Assembly: GCF_018326305.1 (NCBI RefSeq)
Contig: NZ_AP023415.1
Span: forward strand, 1,054,001-1,118,000
DNA length: 64,000 nt
Direction: 5' to 3'
From: Vescimonas fastidiosa
GTDB taxonomy: Bacteria > Bacillota > Clostridia > Oscillospirales > Oscillospiraceae
Shown: piece after piece, positions 17,233-24,885 of the stretch
How positions within the stretch are numbered: the first letter of the stretch is position 1
How the letters are laid out: every line of letters starts with the position of its first letter
Notes under the pieces: model-generated
Database searches by the model: none
What the model was told of the DNA's origin: nothing
What the model saw: only the letters and a program-made list of their open reading frames with translations
Made by a program: the position numbers and the translations under genes

Positions 17233-18006
17233 TTATTCCTCGGCCACCACATTCATAACCATGTCCACCTTGAACTCGCCGCCCAGGATGTCGTCGGTGC
17301 AGTCGGGGTCGTTGCCCTCGATCCAGATGACCACGGTTATTTTGGATATATCCCCGGGCTTAAAGCCCGCCACCCGGCCCTGGGCCACAGAGCCGCTGGC
17401 GGCGAAATTGGTCATGGTGCGGTTATCCGGGTCCACCTCCGGCAGGCCGCTGCCCCCGGTGCGGGGCTTGGCATAGTCGGTATAGTCGCCGCTGCGGGTA
17501 TATTCCTTGGTGAAGCTGTCGTAGTAAAAGGGTGTATAGTACAGGCGCACGCGAATGGCCGAGTCCACGCCGATGGTCTTGCGGGAGATGACCAGGTCAT
17601 AGTCATAGGTAATGGTGCTCTGGCCCACATTCTTGGCGTAGAAGGTGTAGGCCACATAGTTTTCCCCGTTGTGCTCGCCGTCCACATCGTTGAGGTCGGC
17701 GGGAAGAGAGTTGCCGTCGATGTTGGTAACATCCTTCACGGCCTTAGAATTGAGATAAGATACGGGGTTGAGAAATTTATCCGATTCGCAGAGGGTGAGG
17801 TAATATTTGCGGTCGGTGAGGTTATTGATCTTCACCGTAAAGCTGCCGTACTTGGTGAACAGAATGGAGATGATGTACACGATGATAAGCACCAGGGTAA
17901 TGAGCCCCAGCACCGGCGGCACGATCTTCTTATACAGACGGTAGCGCTTGACCTCCTCCGCCGACCGGGTCAGCACGGACCCGGGCTGTTTAGTTGAAAC
18001 CGGCAA
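17233..18006 (-). CDS. Membrane-anchored TasA/camelysin-like protein
   Basis: This 257-residue protein has a positively charged N-terminus, one transmembrane helix (about 28-50) and an extracytoplasmic domain. The conserved features are YTFYAKNVG, IRVRLYYTP, and GDISKITVVIWIEGNDPDC near the C-terminus, a segment typical of SipW-associated proteins. It may anchor or initiate the fibre made from the following TasA-like subunit. The start is a TTG at 18006 with GGAAAGGAG about 11 bases upstream; GTG at 17976 is the alternative. It overlaps the preceding EAL-like gene by 17 bases. Confidence 0.7.
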   Translation of the reverse strand: MPVSTKQPGSVLTRSAEEVKRYRLYKKIVPPVLGLITLVLIIVYIISILFTKYGSFTVKINNLTDRKYYLTLCESDKFLNPVSYLNSKAVKDVTNIDGNSLPADLNDVDGEHNGENYVAYTFYAKNVGQSTITYDYDLVISRKTIGVDSAIRVRLYYTPFYYDSFTKEYTRSGDYTDYAKPRTGGSGLPEVDPDNRTMTNFAASGSVAQGRVAGFKPGDISKITVVIWIEGNDPDCTDDILGGEFKVDMVMNVVAEE

Positions 18007-18790
18007 GGGATGCCACGCTCCTTTCCGATAAAAGGTCTGTCAGTTCTTTTTCCATATACAGGCTCCGGCCCTCCGTCCGCAGGCCCGGGGCCGGGGTATA
18101 ATATGCGCACTGGGCCTCATTGAGCCCCCGCAAAACCGTCTCCGCAGGCACCCCCACAGCCAGGGTCTGAATGCCCAAGGCTCCGGCGAATTGTATATAG
18201 GCCGCCATGCCCGCAGGAAAGTCGCCCTTACGGTCCCGCTCCAGCAGCAGCAGATCCGGGGCCGCCAGGGGCAGTACGGACATGGGAAAATCCGCCCGGC
18301 CAAAGCCCTCCACGGCCACCTTGCAGCCCAGAGAGCGAATATGCAGCAGGGCGCTTTGCAGGTCCTTGGGCGGCAGGCGCAGCAGCTCCGGAGCGAAGGA
18401 CAGGCACACCGCCTCGGCGCACTTGGGGTCCGCCGCGCGTAAAAGCCGTGTCACCTCTGCCGCCAGGGTCCCGCGCCTCACCAGAGACACGGGACACGAG
18501 AGCAGAAATAGGGAGATGCCGCGGGCCTGCGATTGCAGGGCGGGCAGAGCGCCCAACACCACCCGCAAATTGCGCGCGGTGAAGGAGGAGGCGCTCTCCC
18601 GGTCGTCCTCCAGCGCAGGCATATAGTCCCCGGGATCAAGGGTTCCATAGTCCACACTGTTGACCAAGGCCCGGCTGCGCAGGCCCGCGACATTGGAGAA
18701 GAGGCAGTCGTAAATGGGCGTGCATTTCAGCTCAATGGGCCGCACGCCGCTGTCGATGGTACGGGTAACGGAAATATTCAGCTTGTCCAT
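17990..18790 (-). CDS. Degenerate EAL-domain protein
   Basis: This 266-residue soluble protein keeps the EAL-fold order (VCLSFAPELL, SALLHIRSLGCKVAVEGFG, PDLLLLERDRKG) but has lost the catalytic residues: the DDFGTG loop is replaced by VEGFGRA and the ExxxR/ExL glutamate is absent. It is therefore probably a c-di-GMP-binding or purely structural protein, not an enzyme. The ATG at 18790 is chosen because GGAGG lies 6 bases upstream; the frame extends further to 18835 but that stretch belongs to the riboswitch terminator. It is the first gene of the locus and the direct target of the riboswitch. Confidence 0.72.
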   Translation of the reverse strand: MDKLNISVTRTIDSGVRPIELKCTPIYDCLFSNVAGLRSRALVNSVDYGTLDPGDYMPALEDDRESASSFTARNLRVVLGALPALQSQARGISLFLLSCPVSLVRRGTLAAEVTRLLRAADPKCAEAVCLSFAPELLRLPPKDLQSALLHIRSLGCKVAVEGFGRADFPMSVLPLAAPDLLLLERDRKGDFPAGMAAYIQFAGALGIQTLAVGVPAETVLRGLNEAQCAYYTPAPGLRTEGRSLYMEKELTDLLSERSVASLAGFN

Positions 18791-18812
18791 CCCGCACCTC
18801 CATACCATCCGA

Positions 18813-18932
18813 AAAAAAATAAACCCCGGTTGCAATCTCTGAAAATTGCAACCGGGCTGACTTAGATGAGCAATAAGTCCCCTTGGCTTTGCGTCACTGT
18901 CTCACGGCAGTTTTGCCAAACGATCTTAACTT
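18813..18932 (-). promoter_or_regulatory. c-di-GMP-I (GEMM) riboswitch with terminator
   Basis: On the minus strand the leader contains the class I signature: GGCAAA (18912-18917), a stem ACTG/CAGT capped by a GUGA tetraloop (18902-18905), GACGCAAAGCC (18885-18895), a GACTTA/TAAGTC stem (18874-18879/18859-18864) and AGCCCGG (18852-18858). The last element is also the 5' arm of a strong terminator, CCCGGTTGCAA (18846-18856) with TTGCAACCGGG (18825-18835), followed by TTTATTTTTTTT. Aptamer and terminator are therefore mutually exclusive, which predicts that c-di-GMP binding allows read-through (an ON switch). It controls the 18.8-8.0 kb locus. Confidence 0.87.
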
Positions 18933-18939
18933 CAGGATA

Positions 18940-18968
18940 AAAGTACCATAATCGTCCCCTTCTGTCAA
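18940..18968 (-). promoter_or_regulatory. Promoter of the c-di-GMP-controlled locus
   Basis: A perfect TTGACA (18963-18968), a 17-base spacer and TACTTT (18940-18945) place the transcription start near 18933, immediately before the riboswitch aptamer. Confidence 0.8.
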
Positions 18969-19026
18969 GTATTTTTTTTCGGTTTTTTAACGCCCCTCCC
19001 CCAGCCCCTCCCCCGACAGGGAAACA

Positions 19027-19055
19027 TTGACTTTTCCCTAAAATTATGAGATACT
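19027..19055 (+). promoter_or_regulatory. Promoter of mntP
   Basis: TTGACT (19027-19032), a 17-base spacer and GATACT (19050-19055) give a leader of about 60 bases. That is too short for a yybP-ykoY manganese riboswitch, and none is seen. Confidence 0.55.
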
Positions 19056-19120
19056 ATTTGGATATTATGGATTCTTGTCGGTATGCATTTGCAGTCCGGC
19101 CCGACAGGGAGGAAACACAG

Positions 19121-19690
19121 ATGAAACTAACGGAACTGGCGCTGCTGGCGGTGGGTCTGTCCATGGACGCCTTTGCGGTGGCCATTTGCAAGGGTCTGTC
19201 CGTGCAGAAGCCGGGATGGAAGCACTACCTGACCGTGGGGCTGTGGTTCGGCGGCTTTCAGGCGCTGATGCCCACCCTGGGCTACCTGCTGGGCACCACC
19301 TTTGAGCGATACATCACCTCGGTGGATCACTGGGTTGCCTTCGTGCTGCTGTGCCTCATCGGCGGAAATATGCTCAAGGAGGGCTTTTCCAAGGAGCAAC
19401 AGGAGGAGAGCGCCTCCTTCGGCTTCAGGTCTATGCTGCCTTTGGCCCTGGCCACCAGCGTAGACGCCCTGGCGGTGGGCATCACCTTTGCCCTGCTGCC
19501 GGATGTGCATATTTTCCGTGCCGTGGGGCTTATCGGGGCCATCACCTTCTGCCTGTCGGCGGTGGGCCTGAAGGTGGGCAATATCTTCGGGCTGCGCTAC
19601 AAGAGCAGGGCCGAGATCGTAGGCGGCGTCATCCTTATTCTCATCGGTGTGAAGATTCTGCTGGAGCATCTGGGCGTTATCAATTTTTGA
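19121..19690 (+). CDS. mntP: Manganese efflux pump MntP
   Basis: This 189-residue, six-helix inner membrane protein exports Mn2+. The family's two symmetrical signatures are visible: GLSMDAFAVAICKG (12-25) and ATSVDALAVGITFA (111-124), each with an in-membrane Asp (Asp16, Asp115). The ATG at 19121 has GGGAGG 8 bases upstream; a longer frame from 19046 runs through the promoter and is rejected. It is 12 bases ahead of the methyltransferase gene, so both are probably co-transcribed. Confidence 0.93.
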   Translation: MKLTELALLAVGLSMDAFAVAICKGLSVQKPGWKHYLTVGLWFGGFQALMPTLGYLLGTTFERYITSVDHWVAFVLLCLIGGNMLKEGFSKEQQEESASFGFRSMLPLALATSVDALAVGITFALLPDVHIFRAVGLIGAITFCLSAVGLKVGNIFGLRYKSRAEIVGGVILILIGVKILLEHLGVINF

Positions 19691-19702
19691 CGGAGGAAAA
19701 CC

Positions 19703-20518
19703 ATGGCGGATATTCGGGAGATCGCGGATTTTTCCGCGCCGGAGCTGGATATTTTTGCACGGCTGCGGGACAGTCAGCTGGCGAATTGGGAGTGTGCGGA
19801 GCAGGGCGTCTTTATCGCCGAAAGCCCCAAGGTCATTGCCCGGGCGCTGCAGTCCGGCTATGAGCCCATCTCGTTTTTAATGGAGCGCCGCCATGTGGAA
19901 AATCAGGCCAAGCCCCTGCTGGAGCGGTGCCCGGAGGTGCCGGTTTTCACGGCGGAGGAGCCGGTGCTGGCCCAAATGACGGGCTTTCACCTGACCCGGG
20001 GGATGCTGTGCGCCATGAAGCGCCGGACGCTGCCCCGGGTAGAGCAGGTGTGCGCAAATGCCCGGCGGGTGGCGGTCTTGGAGCGGGTGATGAATCCCAC
20101 CAATGTAGGCGCCATCTTCCGCTCGGCGGCAGCACTGGGCATGGACGCGGTGCTTTTGACGCCGGAGTGCAGCGACCCGCTGTATCGCCGCAGCACACGG
20201 GTGAGCATGGGAACGGTGTTTCAGATCCCCTGGACCTATCTGCCGGAGGGAAGCTGGACGGAAAAGCTTCATGCCCTGGGCTTTCGCACGGCGGCTATGG
20301 CTCTGCGGGCGGATTCGGTGCGGCTGAATGACCCCCGGCTCCTGGCGGAGCCGCGCCTGGCCATCGCCCTGGGCACCGAGGGGGACGGTCTGGCAGACGG
20401 CAGCATTGAGGACTGCGACTACACGGTGTGCATCCCCATGGCCCATGGGGTAGACTCGCTGAATGTGGCAGCAGCCAGCGCCGTGGCCTTTTATCAGCTG
20501 GGCCGGGTGCAGGAATAA
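19703..20518 (+). CDS. SpoU/TrmH-family RNA 2'-O-methyltransferase
   Basis: This 271-residue protein has an N-terminal substrate-binding region (GVFIAESPKVIARAL, 35-49) and a C-terminal SPOUT domain with all three motifs: NPTNVGAIFRS (131-141), GTEGDGL (224-230) and IPMAHGVDSLNVAAASA (244-260). It transfers a methyl group from SAM to ribose of rRNA or tRNA; the exact nucleotide cannot be told from sequence. It follows mntP closely. Confidence 0.9.
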   Translation: MADIREIADFSAPELDIFARLRDSQLANWECAEQGVFIAESPKVIARALQSGYEPISFLMERRHVENQAKPLLERCPEVPVFTAEEPVLAQMTGFHLTRGMLCAMKRRTLPRVEQVCANARRVAVLERVMNPTNVGAIFRSAAALGMDAVLLTPECSDPLYRRSTRVSMGTVFQIPWTYLPEGSWTEKLHALGFRTAAMALRADSVRLNDPRLLAEPRLAIALGTEGDGLADGSIEDCDYTVCIPMAHGVDSLNVAAASAVAFYQLGRVQE

Positions 20519-20546
20519 AAAAACAGAAAATTTGGAGAAAAATGTG

Positions 20547-20575
20547 TTGACAAATGCCCGGAAGTATACTATACT
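20547..20575 (+). promoter_or_regulatory. Promoter of tRNA-Ala
   Basis: A perfect TTGACA (20547-20552), a 17-base spacer and TATACT (20570-20575), about 43 bases ahead of the mature tRNA. Confidence 0.85.
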
Positions 20576-20617
20576 AAGTAAGTCGGCAGCCAAGGCGCCG
20601 CGAAGTGAATAGAACCT

Positions 20618-20693
<76 letters not shown>

Positions 20694-20695
20694 GG

Positions 20696-20731
20696 AAAGT
20701 TCCGAAATCTGCGGATTTCGGAACTTTTTTT
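20696..20731 (+). terminator. Terminator of tRNA-Ala
   Basis: AAGTTCCGAAATC pairs with GATTTCGGAACTT around a short loop and runs into seven T residues. After it, 20746-20878 is AT-rich with no gene; the only structure seen is a TGACTCT/AGAGTCA pair (20744-20750, 20816-20822). Confidence 0.92.
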
Positions 20732-20878
20732 GCACTTTTAGCGTGACTCTTGAAAATTCCGAAAAAGTCGTGCATAACGCGTACATAATTGCCTGGTTTT
20801 TGGGGTGTCAAAACGAGAGTCAAAACCCAGATTTTTACATGATTTTTTGGCCTTTGAAAAAAATTCTTATTTTATAAT

Positions 20879-20981
20879 CAGGCTGCCAGTGTGAAATTTG
20901 TCCGTCACAGACTGACAAATTATGCGCGCCGCAGACTGCAATCCTTTTGTCGGAAAAACCCGGAGAGTTTTTCGAAAGTCT
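20879..20981 (+). repeat. Four-hairpin intergenic repeat, copy 5 (3' half only)
   Basis: This begins CAGGCTGCCAG and contains only hairpins 3 and 4 of the element. It is the most decayed long copy: hairpin 3 has ACTGACAAATT instead of ACGGACAAATT, hairpin 4 has GAGAG, and the end reads CGAAAGTCT. It lies between tRNA-Ala and the end of the DUF421 gene. Confidence 0.8.
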
Positions 20982-20989
20982 CAACCCCC

Positions 20990-21694
20990 TTACCTATCTG
21001 CCAGATCTGCCGGCTCCCGCTTGCTCTCCATGGGGAACACCGTCACCTGATTTCCGTCCGCCATAGCCAAAAACACCTCTCCGGCCTCCCTGTACCCCTG
21101 TTTTTCCAGCTGCCGCACAAGCCAGCTCTCGTCCTTTCCGATCCGCTGCAGATTTCCCCGCAGTATCACCCCATCCTGGATCACCGAGGTCTGCAGCAGC
21201 GTCTGGTCCGGCTGCATGGATAGGTCCGCCGGTGTAGCGGGCCTCTGCATCTCCACGGGCAAAAAAGTCACCGTACCGTTGTGCTCCAGCAGCGCCGTCT
21301 GTATCTGTCCCAGGTCAAAATATCCCCCGATGCGGCAATACATGAGAAAGTCCCCCAGATCCATCTTGGTCTTTTTCAGATTCTCCCGGTAAATCACTCC
21401 GCCGTCCATCAAAATCAGCGGCTTTCCCGTAATGATCCGTCGAGCCCCCAGGGATTTGTTGGTCCATAGGGAAATGCACACCGCCGCCACCGCATACACC
21501 ACCATGGCAACCAGCGAATTTTCCGGTGTGTCCAGCTCCGTGGCCATCTCCGCGGCGATGGAGCCCACGGTGATGCCGATAACATAGTCAAACAGGTTCA
21601 TCTGCGATACCTGCTTGTTTCCCATGAGCTTTGTCAGCAAAAACATGGCCGCCAGGGACACCAGCGATGTCACGGCCACCTGCACGAGATCCAT
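20990..21694 (-). CDS. DUF421 (YetF-type) membrane protein
   Basis: This 234-residue protein has three N-terminal transmembrane helices (about 5-25, 33-52, 60-78) followed by the soluble DUF421 domain, with NLFDYVIGITVGSIAAEM and GKPLILMDGGVIYRENLKK as recognisable family segments. Family members in Bacillus include YetF and YdfR; their molecular function is unknown. The ATG at 21694 uses a Shine-Dalgarno sequence (GGGGAGG) that lies in the 3' arm of a hairpin shared with the upstream CLC gene's terminator. Confidence 0.85.
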   Translation of the reverse strand: MDLVQVAVTSLVSLAAMFLLTKLMGNKQVSQMNLFDYVIGITVGSIAAEMATELDTPENSLVAMVVYAVAAVCISLWTNKSLGARRIITGKPLILMDGGVIYRENLKKTKMDLGDFLMYCRIGGYFDLGQIQTALLEHNGTVTFLPVEMQRPATPADLSMQPDQTLLQTSVIQDGVILRGNLQRIGKDESWLVRQLEKQGYREAGEVFLAMADGNQVTVFPMESKREPADLADR

Positions 21695-21702
21695 AAAAAT
21701 AC

Positions 21703-21739
21703 CTCCCCAACCATACTTTTCCTCAGTATGGCCGGGGAG
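21703..21739 (-). terminator. Hairpin between the CLC and DUF421 genes
   Basis: CTCCCC-CCATAC pairs with GTATGG-GGGGAG (21703-21716 with 21726-21739). On the minus strand it is followed by GTATTTTTATG, so it can terminate the CLC transcript. Its 3' arm also contains the ribosome binding site of the DUF421 gene, so any read-through message would have a masked start. Confidence 0.65.
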
Positions 21740-21802
21740 ATGATTTTTTATCCAAAAAGTCCTGGCAGCCCTTGCGTCAGCAGGATTTTTCGCCGTTTCT
21801 TT

Positions 21803-23074
21803 TTATCCGTTCTTATCCTCATTTTCATTGGTGTGGATGTTGATAAACTCCGCCCGCATCTTGGAATAGAGGATGGTCTGGCTGCTGTACAGTCCGCAGT
21901 AGCCCGACAGCAGATAGCTGATGGCGCAGGCCATAGCAAAATACAGCAGGTCCCCGGTGCCGAACAGCTCAATGCTCAAAAACACGGACGCAATGGGACA
22001 GTTCACCGCTCCGCAGAACACCGCCACCAGCCCGATGGCCGCTCCGAAGCCCGCCGGAAGTCCCAAAAAGCCCCCCAGCACGCACCCGAAGCAGGCGCCC
22101 ACGAAGAAGGAGGGCACCACCTCGCCGCCCTTGAAGCCGAATCCGATGGTCACAGCGGTAAACAGCAGCTTCAGCAGCCACGCCCAGCCCCCGACCTCTC
22201 CGCCGATGGCCCGGCTCACCACCTCCATGCCTGCGCCGTTATAGTCCGTGGTGCCCACCAGCAGCGTCAGTCCTATGACCAGCACGCCGCCCACAAAGGC
22301 CCGGATAAAGGGATTGGGCAGCAGCCTCGCCGCCCTGCGACCCGTCTCCTGCAGTCCCCGGCAAAACAGGATGCTCACCACTGCGCACCCAATGGCGAGT
22401 AAAATCACCAGCACCATGGTCCAGGCGTCCAGCCCCGGGTCCGCCACCGTAAACCGCGTAGGCGGCACCTTCATCATCAGGCTCACCAGATAGCCCACCA
22501 GCGCCGCCGTCAGGCATGGAATAAGCCCCGCGTAGTAAAATACACCCACGCTGATGACCTCCATGGCAAACACCGCCGCCGTCAGCGGCGTTCCGAACAG
22601 GGCTGAGAACACCGCGCTCATGCCGCAGAGGGTCGCCAGGGGCAGGTCCTTTTCCCCCAGATGCAGCAGCCGCCCGGTGGTGTGTCCGATGCCACCGCCT
22701 ATCTGCAAGGCCGCGCCCTCGCGCCCGGCGCTTCCGCCCCCCAAATGGGTCAGTACCGTAGACACAAAGATCACCGGCACCAGCAGCACCGGCACATTTT
22801 TCCCGAAATGCACCGACTCGATTACGGCGTTGGTGTCCTTTCCCTCCACCTTTGTCACCCGGTACAGCCCCGCAATGATAACGCCCAGCACCGGCAGCAA
22901 ATACAGCACCCACGGATGGGCCAGCCGCACCTGGGTGGCGTAGTTCACGCCGATGTGGAACACCGACCCAATGATCCCGCCGATGCCGCCGATGAGTCCC
23001 CCCACCGCCAGCCACTTGCCCAGCACCGCCGGATACGCGCCGATATGTACCATGAGCTTTTTCCACTTGTCCAT
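21803..23074 (-). CDS. CLC-family anion/proton antiporter, possibly a fluoride exporter
   Basis: This 423-residue membrane protein has the CLC double-repeat fold. The gating-glutamate motif is GREGA at 117-121 (Glu119) within GGGSAGREGAALQIGG, the second filter segment is GFKGGEVVPSFFVGACFG near 320, and no C-terminal CBS domains are present. The missing Pro after GREG and the absence of a standard GSGIP segment resemble the CLC-F branch, which exchanges fluoride for protons; this substrate is an inference. No fluoride riboswitch is apparent in the short leader. A consensus promoter lies just upstream. Confidence 0.82.
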   Translation of the reverse strand: MDKWKKLMVHIGAYPAVLGKWLAVGGLIGGIGGIIGSVFHIGVNYATQVRLAHPWVLYLLPVLGVIIAGLYRVTKVEGKDTNAVIESVHFGKNVPVLLVPVIFVSTVLTHLGGGSAGREGAALQIGGGIGHTTGRLLHLGEKDLPLATLCGMSAVFSALFGTPLTAAVFAMEVISVGVFYYAGLIPCLTAALVGYLVSLMMKVPPTRFTVADPGLDAWTMVLVILLAIGCAVVSILFCRGLQETGRRAARLLPNPFIRAFVGGVLVIGLTLLVGTTDYNGAGMEVVSRAIGGEVGGWAWLLKLLFTAVTIGFGFKGGEVVPSFFVGACFGCVLGGFLGLPAGFGAAIGLVAVFCGAVNCPIASVFLSIELFGTGDLLYFAMACAISYLLSGYCGLYSSQTILYSKMRAEFINIHTNENEDKNG

Positions 23075-23117
23075 CCCGTGCCGTCCTTTCCCGGAGATCC
23101 GCCAAAATTCTCCCTAT

Positions 23118-23146
23118 TTTATACCATCTTTGCCCCTCCCTGTCAA
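23118..23146 (-). promoter_or_regulatory. Promoter of the CLC gene
   Basis: On the minus strand a perfect TTGACA (23141-23146), a 17-base spacer and TATAAA (23118-23123), 44 bases from the start codon. Confidence 0.72.
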
Positions 23147-23284
23147 TCGCCGTCTATGCATTTTTCCCCCGAAGCCCTGCCACGGCCTCCACGGCGGCAA
23201 GGTTCCCCGCCCCCGAAATTTCCCCCCTCTATCTGTCCCTCTGAAAATTTTTTAGATAAACTCAAAAAATGTGGATTTTTATGG

Positions 23285-23313
23285 TTGATTCTCCCGACGG
23301 AATGTTCTATACT
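23285..23313 (+). promoter_or_regulatory. Promoter of serC
   Basis: TTGATT (23285-23290), a 17-base spacer and TATACT (23308-23313), about 58 bases before the serC start. Confidence 0.72.
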
Positions 23314-23371
23314 ATATCTGTATGAATCGTAAATCCCCGATTACATTACACAAACAGGAGGTACTATCAAA

Positions 23372-24460
23372 ATGAAGTATAACCGCACTTTTAATTTTTC
23401 CGCCGGCCCTGCCATGATGCCGGAGCCTGTCCTGGAGGAGATCCGTGACGAGATGATGAACTACCGCGGCAGCGGTATGTGCGTCATGGAAATGAGCCAC
23501 CGCTCCAAGGTGTTCCAGCAGATCATCGACGAGGCCGAGGCCGACCTGCGTGAGCTGATGAACATTCCCGATAACTACAAGGTCCTGTTCATCCAGGGCG
23601 GTGCCACCCTGCAGTTCGCCGCTATTCCCTGGAACCTGATGAAGAATGGCAAGGCTGTGTATGTGGAGACCGGTGCCTGGTCCAAGAAGGCCATTGCCGA
23701 GGCTAAGAAGTACGGTGAGGTCATTGTGGCCGCCTCCTCCAAGGATAAGAATTTCAGCTATATTCCCGACTGCTCCGACCTGGACATTCCCGAGGATGCC
23801 GACTATGTCTACATCTGCGAGAATGAGACCATCCACGGCGTCACCTGGAATAAGCTCCCCAATACCAAGGGCCATGTCCTGGTGTCCGACCAGTCCTCCA
23901 TGTTCCTCTCCAAGCCCTGCAATGTCTCCGACTATGGCATGATCTACGCCGGTGTGCAGAAGAATGTAGGCCCTGCCGGCATGGTGGTGGTCATCATCCG
24001 TGAGGATCTGATCCGTGAGGACATCGACCCCAAGATGCCCGTCTACATGAGCTATAAGACCCACGCTGACAACGGCTCCATGTACAACACCCCCAACTGC
24101 TGGGCCATCTACTGCTGCGGCAAGGTGTTTAAGTACCTCAAGAGCATCGGCGGCCTGGAGGAGATGCACAAGCGCAACATCGCCAAGGCCAAGGTCATCT
24201 ATGACTTCCTGGATTCCTCCAAGATGTTCAAGGGCACCGTGGAGCCCGAGTTCCGCAGCCTGATGAATATTCCCTTTGTCACCGGGTCCGCGGAGCTGGA
24301 CGCCGAGGTGGTCGCCGCTACCAAGGCTGCCGGCTATGATAACCTCAAGGGCCACAAGTCCGTGGGCGGCCTCCGCGCCAGCGTCTATAACGCCATGCCC
24401 ATCGAGGGTGCCCAGGCTCTGGTGGAGTTCCTGAAGAAGTTCGAGGCCGAGCACAAGTAA
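23372..24460 (+). CDS. serC: Phosphoserine aminotransferase
   Basis: This 362-residue PLP enzyme converts 3-phosphohydroxypyruvate and glutamate to phosphoserine and 2-oxoglutarate, the second step of serine synthesis. The N-terminus NFSAGPAMMPEPVLEE is the family signature, and the PLP-binding lysine is Lys197 in AGVQKNVGPAG. GGAGG lies 11 bases before the ATG. The C-terminus ends GGLRASVYNAMPIEG plus the usual helix. It is followed by serA in the same direction after a repeat-filled gap of 425 bases. Confidence 0.97.
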   Translation: MKYNRTFNFSAGPAMMPEPVLEEIRDEMMNYRGSGMCVMEMSHRSKVFQQIIDEAEADLRELMNIPDNYKVLFIQGGATLQFAAIPWNLMKNGKAVYVETGAWSKKAIAEAKKYGEVIVAASSKDKNFSYIPDCSDLDIPEDADYVYICENETIHGVTWNKLPNTKGHVLVSDQSSMFLSKPCNVSDYGMIYAGVQKNVGPAGMVVVIIREDLIREDIDPKMPVYMSYKTHADNGSMYNTPNCWAIYCCGKVFKYLKSIGGLEEMHKRNIAKAKVIYDFLDSSKMFKGTVEPEFRSLMNIPFVTGSAELDAEVVAATKAAGYDNLKGHKSVGGLRASVYNAMPIEGAQALVEFLKKFEAEHK

Positions 24461-24474
24461 TATAAATAATTAAA

Positions 24475-24503
24475 GCCGTGGCGGACACCCCGTTCGCCAC
24501 GGC
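24475..24503 (+). terminator. Hairpin after serC
   Basis: GCCGTGGCG (24475-24483) pairs with CGCCACGGC (24495-24503). There is no T-run, so termination may be partial, and some transcripts could continue into serA. Confidence 0.5.
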
Positions 24504-24520
24504 ACCCTCAAAAAACGCAT

Positions 24521-24663
24521 CCGTAGGGGCCGATGATCCTGTTGCGGTGCCCAAAATTTTTGCGCTGCCTTACGGCGGACGCTGAAAATTTTGACCGCGG
24601 CCACTCGCTCACTTCGCTTCCTCTGCCACCGGCAGCGCTCAGTTCGCTCCCCACATCGGCCCG
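24521..24663 (+). repeat. 143-bp direct repeat, copy A (interrupted palindrome)
   Basis: The ends are the two arms of a GTAGGGG-type palindrome (CGTAGGGGCCGATG and CATCGGCCCG), but the loop is filled by about 115 bases containing their own pairs (AAAATTTT at both sides of a GC-rich centre). An identical sequence with one mismatch is found at 25867-26009 on the other side of serA. Confidence 0.9.
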
Positions 24664-24690
24664 CACGCAGGCACTTCTTGCAACCATCCG

Positions 24691-24835
24691 TAGGGGCCGA
24701 TGCCTACATTGGCCCGCCCCACCGCATTTCTTGCAAAAAACTGTCATTGCAAAGCCGGTGCGCACACTGGCTGTGGCAATCCGTCCCCCTCAAAAAGTCC
24801 CTTGCCTAAAGGGGCTGTGGTTAAAGCCGACTGAG
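24691..24835 (+). repeat. Palindrome cluster before serA
   Basis: Three modules in a row: a GTAGGGGCCGATG/CATTGGCCC palindrome (24691-24718), a GTCATTGCAAAG copy (24743-24783) and a CCTTGCCTAAAGGGG module with AGCCGACTGAGGGATTC (24797-24835). No gene is present between serC and serA. Confidence 0.75.
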
Positions 24836-24885
24836 GGATTCTTCCCCGCACCCAATCAAAAATAAATTATAAGGAGATTACAATT

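Noticed and set aside
19056..19120. Manganese riboswitch before mntP
   Set aside because: The leader is about 60 bases and has none of the yybP-ykoY conserved loops.
20744..20822. Attachment site downstream of tRNA-Ala
   Set aside because: There is an AT-rich stretch with a TGACTCT/AGAGTCA pair, but no duplicated tRNA 3' end, integrase or cargo nearby.
23075..23117. Fluoride riboswitch before the CLC gene
   Set aside because: The region between promoter and start is only about 40 bases and shows no crcB-motif pseudoknot.
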